Source of the DNA: Acinetobacter sp. HY1485
Lineage (GTDB): Bacteria > Pseudomonadota > Gammaproteobacteria > Pseudomonadales > Moraxellaceae
Assembly (NCBI RefSeq): GCF_027568475.1
Contig: NZ_JANKZG010000009.1
Span: 1 to 64,000, forward strand
DNA: 64,000 nucleotides
Reading direction: 5' to 3'
The position numbers and the translations under genes were made by a program. The notes beneath the pieces are model-generated. The model did not search any database, was not told the origin of the DNA, and was given only the letters and a program-made list of their open reading frames with translations. Shown piece by piece: positions 60,358 to 64,000 of the stretch (within the stretch, counting starts at the first letter, position 1; every line of letters begins with the position of its first letter).

Positions 60358-61210
60358 AGAATTGGTAACCAAGACCAACGTAATATCCCCAACCATTGCT
60401 AGTTTGGGTAAATTCTGTGCCCCAATTATTTTTAGCGCCATCTTTAAACTGTCCACCGTTATGGAAATAACGAGCAGCCGTATAAGCGCGGAAATGCTTT
60501 AAGTTATAAGAAAACACATGTGTAGACACAAATGCTTCATTGGTACGCGTATTTTGATACCCACCCTGCGCATTGGTTTTATCACCTAAATCTGAACCAA
60601 AATCATAGTTGGAAAAGGTAAAGTAATTAAGCGCAGCACCATTACCAAAACTATAAAGTGGGTAGAAGAACTGAACTTGCAAACGTCCGCCATCATTTGA
60701 GTAGGCATTGGCAGCGCCATAGTTTTCAAACTGTTGGCGTGCATACACGTTTACGTTCATACCCAATTTAGTATGCGTATCAATAGATGTACCTAAACCA
60801 TAGTACAACGTATTTTGACGTGTTAGAGCAGCATTACCACCATCAACAATCCAATCTGCTGCTACAAACCAATCTTTAAATGGACCAACAGACAAATCTT
60901 TACCTGTTAAACGGTTTAAAGAAACCTTAGGCTCGTGTTCCATAAACACATAAGACGTATCGCCCTGATCCCAAATTCCTTTAATATTGCGATTACCACC
61001 AAAATATTTTGGTGCATCTACATAACCGTACCAATCAATTGCACCTTTTTGTCCATAGTATTCCACTTCTAAATAGCCATTCTCTACAGGCTTTGGACTA
61101 AACATGACATTATTACTGTAAATTCCCCAAAGGGTTGCATTTACGTCTGCATGTGTTGCCGACACTGTTAAACAAGTGGCAAGGGCTGCAAGGGCATATT
61201 TGATAGACAT
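60356..61210 (-). CDS. Tsx/OmpK-type nucleoside-specific outer-membrane channel
   Basis: A 284-residue precursor with signal peptide (to about THA at 19-21) and a 12-strand-type barrel ending in aromatic YYVGLGYQF. The segment GYLEVEYYGQKGAIDWYGYVD and MEHEPKVSLNRL match the Tsx family, which passes nucleosides. Two exported nucleosidase genes begin 320 bp away in the opposite direction, which supports the nucleoside link. GGAG precedes the start. Confidence 0.85.
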   Translation of the reverse strand: MSIKYALAALATCLTVSATHADVNATLWGIYSNNVMFSPKPVENGYLEVEYYGQKGAIDWYGYVDAPKYFGGNRNIKGIWDQGDTSYVFMEHEPKVSLNRLTGKDLSVGPFKDWFVAADWIVDGGNAALTRQNTLYYGLGTSIDTHTKLGMNVNVYARQQFENYGAANAYSNDGGRLQVQFFYPLYSFGNGAALNYFTFSNYDFGSDLGDKTNAQGGYQNTRTNEAFVSTHVFSYNLKHFRAYTAARYFHNGGQFKDGAKNNWGTEFTQTSNGWGYYVGLGYQF

Positions 61211-61530
61211 GATTCATCTGCTCCAACGCAATAACATTTTTGGCATTAAAAATGCTACGTTCTTTGCGTATATAAGTAATTCATAAAATTAATTTTTTAA
61301 TTGCAAGGACTATGCCAATGCCTTACTCAAAATCAATTTTTATATTTTAAAAACGTATCGTCATTAAAATTAAGTTATTATTTTATTTCATTTATACACA
61401 AAAATCCTCTTTTCTTTAACCTAAAATTCTGATTAATAAAATGAGCTTTTTCTCTTTTTATTTATTTAGATTGGCTTTAGAATCGAAGGTCTTTTTCATA
61501 TTAATTGCGTTAACAAAGGAAATAGCATCT
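61211..61530. other. Divergent region between the channel and nucleosidase genes
   Basis: AT-rich, no gene. GCATT-AAA-AATGC (about 61234-61246) is a small hairpin close to the channel start. A frame open from 61441 is an upstream extension of the nucleosidase. The region should hold both promoters, which I cannot place. Confidence 0.45.
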
Positions 61531-62421
61531 ATGAAAAGAATTCTCACATTTTTAATGTCATGTATTTTAAGTAGCTATGCCCTTGCATTTGATTCGGTTG
61601 AACGAATTGCAATTGTGTGTGCCTTTCAGCCCGAAATTCCTGAGCTTAAAGCAGCACTTAAAAACCCTAAAATTGAGACTGTTGGGCGTACACAATTTAT
61701 AACAGGTCAAATTGGTAATAAAAATGTGGTGTTATTTTTATCAGGGATGTCGATGGTTAACGCAGCGATGACGACACAACTTGCTTTAGATCACTTTAAT
61801 ATTAAAAATATCGTTTTTTCAGGCATTGCAGGTGGTGTAAATCCACAGCTTAATATTGGTGATGTGTCTGTACCTGAGCAATGGGGACAGTATTTAGAAT
61901 CTATTATGGCACGCCAAAGCAATGGTAAATTTGTCCCACCAACATTTTTATCTACACCTTATCCAAATTTTGGCATGATGTTTCCACAAAATGTCCAAAT
62001 TGCCAATGGTAGCCAAGCACCCGAACAAAAATTTTGGTTCCACGTGGATCCAAACCTAATGGCACAAGCGAAGCAACTTCTCGCCAATACAAAATTAGAT
62101 CGTTGTACATCTACACAACATTGCTTAAGCCATACCCCTAAAGTTGTCTTAGGTGGTAACGGTGTTTCTGGGCAATCTTTTATGGACAATGCCGAATTAC
62201 GCCAATATGTCCATCAAACCTTCAATGCTAATGTTGTCGATATGGAATCTGCAGCCGTAGGGCATGTGGCATACACCAACCAAGTTCCTTTTATTGTGTT
62301 TCGTTCTTTATCTGACTTAGCAGGCGGTGGCGCAGGTGAAAATGAAGAAGGTACATTCTTTGAACTTGCGGCTAAAAACTCATCTAAACTGGTTATTCAA
62401 TACGTTTCTGCCCTTAAATAG
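61531..62421 (+). CDS. Exported nucleosidase of the MTAN/PNP family, copy 1
   Basis: A 296-residue precursor with signal peptide (MKRILTFLMSCILSSYALA). The mature part is a PNP_UDP_1 domain: IAIVCAFQPEIPEL, FSGIAGGVNPQLNIGDV, and VDMESAAVGHVA with the substrate Glu, then VFRSLSDLAGG with the catalytic Asp. It should split a nucleoside such as methylthioadenosine or adenosine in the periplasm. The ATG at 61531 follows AAAGGA and starts the signal; the longer frame to 61441 is not needed. Confidence 0.85.
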   Translation: MKRILTFLMSCILSSYALAFDSVERIAIVCAFQPEIPELKAALKNPKIETVGRTQFITGQIGNKNVVLFLSGMSMVNAAMTTQLALDHFNIKNIVFSGIAGGVNPQLNIGDVSVPEQWGQYLESIMARQSNGKFVPPTFLSTPYPNFGMMFPQNVQIANGSQAPEQKFWFHVDPNLMAQAKQLLANTKLDRCTSTQHCLSHTPKVVLGGNGVSGQSFMDNAELRQYVHQTFNANVVDMESAAVGHVAYTNQVPFIVFRSLSDLAGGGAGENEEGTFFELAAKNSSKLVIQYVSALK

Positions 62422-62433
62422 GACACTCCCCTT

Positions 62434-63243
62434 ATGCTAAAACCAATTTTACTTTGTACATTATTTGCCTGTACGGCGCATATTTACGCTCAAGCACCTG
62501 TGGTCATTCAAGGTGCCTTGGATATCGAAACTGACCATATGGTGAGCCAACTTAAAGATGTCAAAATGAAAAAATTGGGTGGTTGGCAATTTTGGGAAGG
62601 AACATACCAAGGTTATCCAATTGTGGTCTCTCGTACCCTCATGGGAATGACAGATGCTGCTGCTGCAACGGCGCTTGCTATTGAACATTACCACCCTGCG
62701 GCAATTATCAACCAAGGAACAGCAGGCGGTCATGACCCTAAGCTCAATGTATTTGATATTGTGCTTGGTAAAGAGTCAGAAAATATTGGCGCATTTATCA
62801 CGCCAAATCAACCCAAAGGTGCAGGATCTAATTCATTAACATGGAAAAAATCATTTAATGTCTTACCGCAAAATGCAACTCCTGAAGAAGAAAGTCGGCA
62901 TGTTCGTTTTAAAGCAGACCCTGTACTGCTTAATACAGCCTTAAAACTTAAAAATAACTATACACAAGGTCGTGTGGTAGAAGGTGTTATTGGTTCTGCC
63001 GATGTTTGGAACAATGAGATTGATCGTATTAACTACTTCCATCAAAATTACCAAACATCAGTAGAAGAAATGGAAACAGCATCAGCAGCACAAGTGGCAA
63101 TGCTATACAAGGTACCCTTTATTGGTATTCGCGTACTCTCAAATAACCTAACAAATAATGGTGCTTATAACCCTAATACAGGCAATGCATGCCAAGATTT
63201 TTCTCTAAATGTTGCAAAACACTACTTAGCAGATCAAAAATAA
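62434..63243 (+). CDS. Exported nucleosidase-like protein, copy 2, catalytic Asp changed
   Basis: A 269-residue paralogue of the gene before it, 12 bp downstream and in the same operon, with signal peptide (MLKPILLCTLFACTAHIYA). The fold motifs are kept (INQGTAGGHDPKLNVFDIV, EEMETASAAQVAML), but the catalytic Asp of SLSDLA is Asn237 in VLSNNLTNNG. It may be inactive, bind its ligand, or use another base. Two Cys residues (8, 252) are present; only the second is in the mature part. Confidence 0.82.
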   Translation: MLKPILLCTLFACTAHIYAQAPVVIQGALDIETDHMVSQLKDVKMKKLGGWQFWEGTYQGYPIVVSRTLMGMTDAAAATALAIEHYHPAAIINQGTAGGHDPKLNVFDIVLGKESENIGAFITPNQPKGAGSNSLTWKKSFNVLPQNATPEEESRHVRFKADPVLLNTALKLKNNYTQGRVVEGVIGSADVWNNEIDRINYFHQNYQTSVEEMETASAAQVAMLYKVPFIGIRVLSNNLTNNGAYNPNTGNACQDFSLNVAKHYLADQK

Positions 63244-63251
63244 AAAGCTAC

Positions 63252-63285
63252 ACTACGACCTTATCTATATAAGGTCGTAGTTTTT
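63252..63285 (+). terminator. Terminator after the nucleosidase pair
   Basis: ACTACGACCTTAT (63252-63264), loop CTAT, ATAAGGTCGTAGT (63269-63281), then T's: a 13-bp perfect stem. Confidence 0.9.
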
Positions 63286-63371
63286 AGAGAAACTTTTCAT
63301 TTTTTTATACAATTTATAACCCAAAAACGAAATTCATTTCATGACTCTAATAAGAACGGGATGCATTTTTT

Positions 63372-64000
63372 ATGTCGATACGTACAGAACGTAAAACACA
63401 AATTAGGCAAGCCATTGTTGATAAAGTATTAGAGCTGACATTTCATGGGCAATCTTTTAGCAACATTAGTTTAAGACAACTTGCCCGCGAAATTGGCGTC
63501 GTTCCCAGTGCGCTCTATCGTTACTTTAAAGATAAAGACGAACTTGCACAGGTACTCATTGACCATGTGAGTTTACTCATCAAAAGTACCTTATTTCAGT
63601 TCCGTTTACGGTTTATTTCTGATCCTAACGAAACACCTGAACAACGGATGGCTATGTTTTTTGGCGTCATCGAAAGTAATGCGGCTTATTGGCATTTTTT
63701 TATTGCAGAGCGTTGGGGTGGTTACACTATTTTAGAGGAAATTATTCAACTCGATGCGGTTGATTTAATGAATGATTTTATTAAAGACCTCAACCGTTTA
63801 CCTGACTACCAAAATGTGCCTGCACACGATATTAATATGTATGCAGAATTGGTATTGCAACTATGTTTTACATGGTCAATGGATTGGATTGAGTTGTGTC
63901 GTACAGAGCAAACACCAATCGCTTTAAAAAAGAAAAAACGCTTTGTTCAAAACTGTTCGCAAAAAGTTACGTTCTTAAAAAATGCACTCAATGCCACAAC
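63372..64000 (+). CDS. TetR-family regulator (partial, cut by window end)
   Basis: The open frame runs from ATG 63372 to the window end with about 209 codons and no stop. The N-terminal helix-turn-helix reads SLRQLAREIGVVPSALYRYFKDKDEL, split here as SLRQLAREIGVV (about 33-44) and PSALYRYFKDKDEL (45-58). The helix pattern and the ligand-domain start resemble FabR/DesT-type regulators of unsaturated fatty acid synthesis; a desaturase gene to the right would support that. GGGATG upstream gives a weak ribosome site. Confidence 0.85.
   Translation, partial: MSIRTERKTQIRQAIVDKVLELTFHGQSFSNISLRQLAREIGVVPSALYRYFKDKDELAQVLIDHVSLLIKSTLFQFRLRFISDPNETPEQRMAMFFGVIESNAAYWHFFIAERWGGYTILEEIIQLDAVDLMNDFIKDLNRLPDYQNVPAHDINMYAELVLQLCFTWSMDWIELCRTEQTPIALKKKKRFVQNCSQKVTFLKNALNAT

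Overview
The window comes from a low-GC gammaproteobacterium, most likely an Acinetobacter. The evidence is the gene content and order: a glycan locus ending in itrA, galU, ugd, pgi, galE and a convergent pgm, flanked by fkpA-type genes and murJ; a membrane-anchored Mqo; an intrinsic-type class D beta-lactamase with FGN; a FruB that fuses IIA, HPr and Enzyme I; and AT-rich codon use. The species cannot be fixed from the sequence alone. I saw no transposase, integrase, phage gene or CRISPR array.

Layout. Positions 1-313 look like the minus-strand promoters and leader of an rRNA operon whose 16S gene would lie just left of the window. Next come def (minus), then a LysM protein, dprA and tsaC (plus). 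A DMT exporter and an AraC regulator are divergent. The F1Fo ATP synthase operon atpIBEFHAGDC (5784-12899, minus) has a clear sigma70 promoter. The zinc uptake block znuA / zur-znuC-znuB shares a palindromic Zur box. At 16005-19320 there is a small nuclease region: two nearly identical exported DRGH nucleases flank an AT-rich gene for an undescribed zinc-ribbon / nuclease-like / transmembrane / OB-like protein. Then follow a small secreted protein, kup, tRNA-Ser(GGA), an acetolactate decarboxylase, a PiT phosphate transporter behind a PHO box, a YbaK-type deacylase, the fructose PTS operon fruBKA, mqo, an MFS exporter, a homocysteine methyltransferase with an ArcD-like permease, and gltP.

From 38043 to 52803 lies a surface-glycan locus. 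It has nucleotide-sugar genes (pgm, galE, pgi, ugd, galU, tviB, tviC), an initiating transferase (itrA), four glycosyltransferases and a Wzx flippase. It has no Wzy polymerase and no wza/wzb/wzc, so the product may be a short oligosaccharide (for example for protein glycosylation), or the missing genes lie elsewhere. Its Ugd lacks the usual catalytic cysteine. To the right are three tandem FKBP genes, the middle one degenerate, then ampD-murJ, a 730-bp AT-rich gap, dgkA, a class D beta-lactamase pressed against the rph terminator, rph, a Tsx-like channel, two exported nucleosidase paralogues and a TetR regulator cut by the window end.

The best candidates for new biology are the nuclease region (16005-19320), the reduced glycan locus with its atypical Ugd, the FKBP cluster with a terminator-like leader, and the exported nucleosidase pair next to a nucleoside channel.
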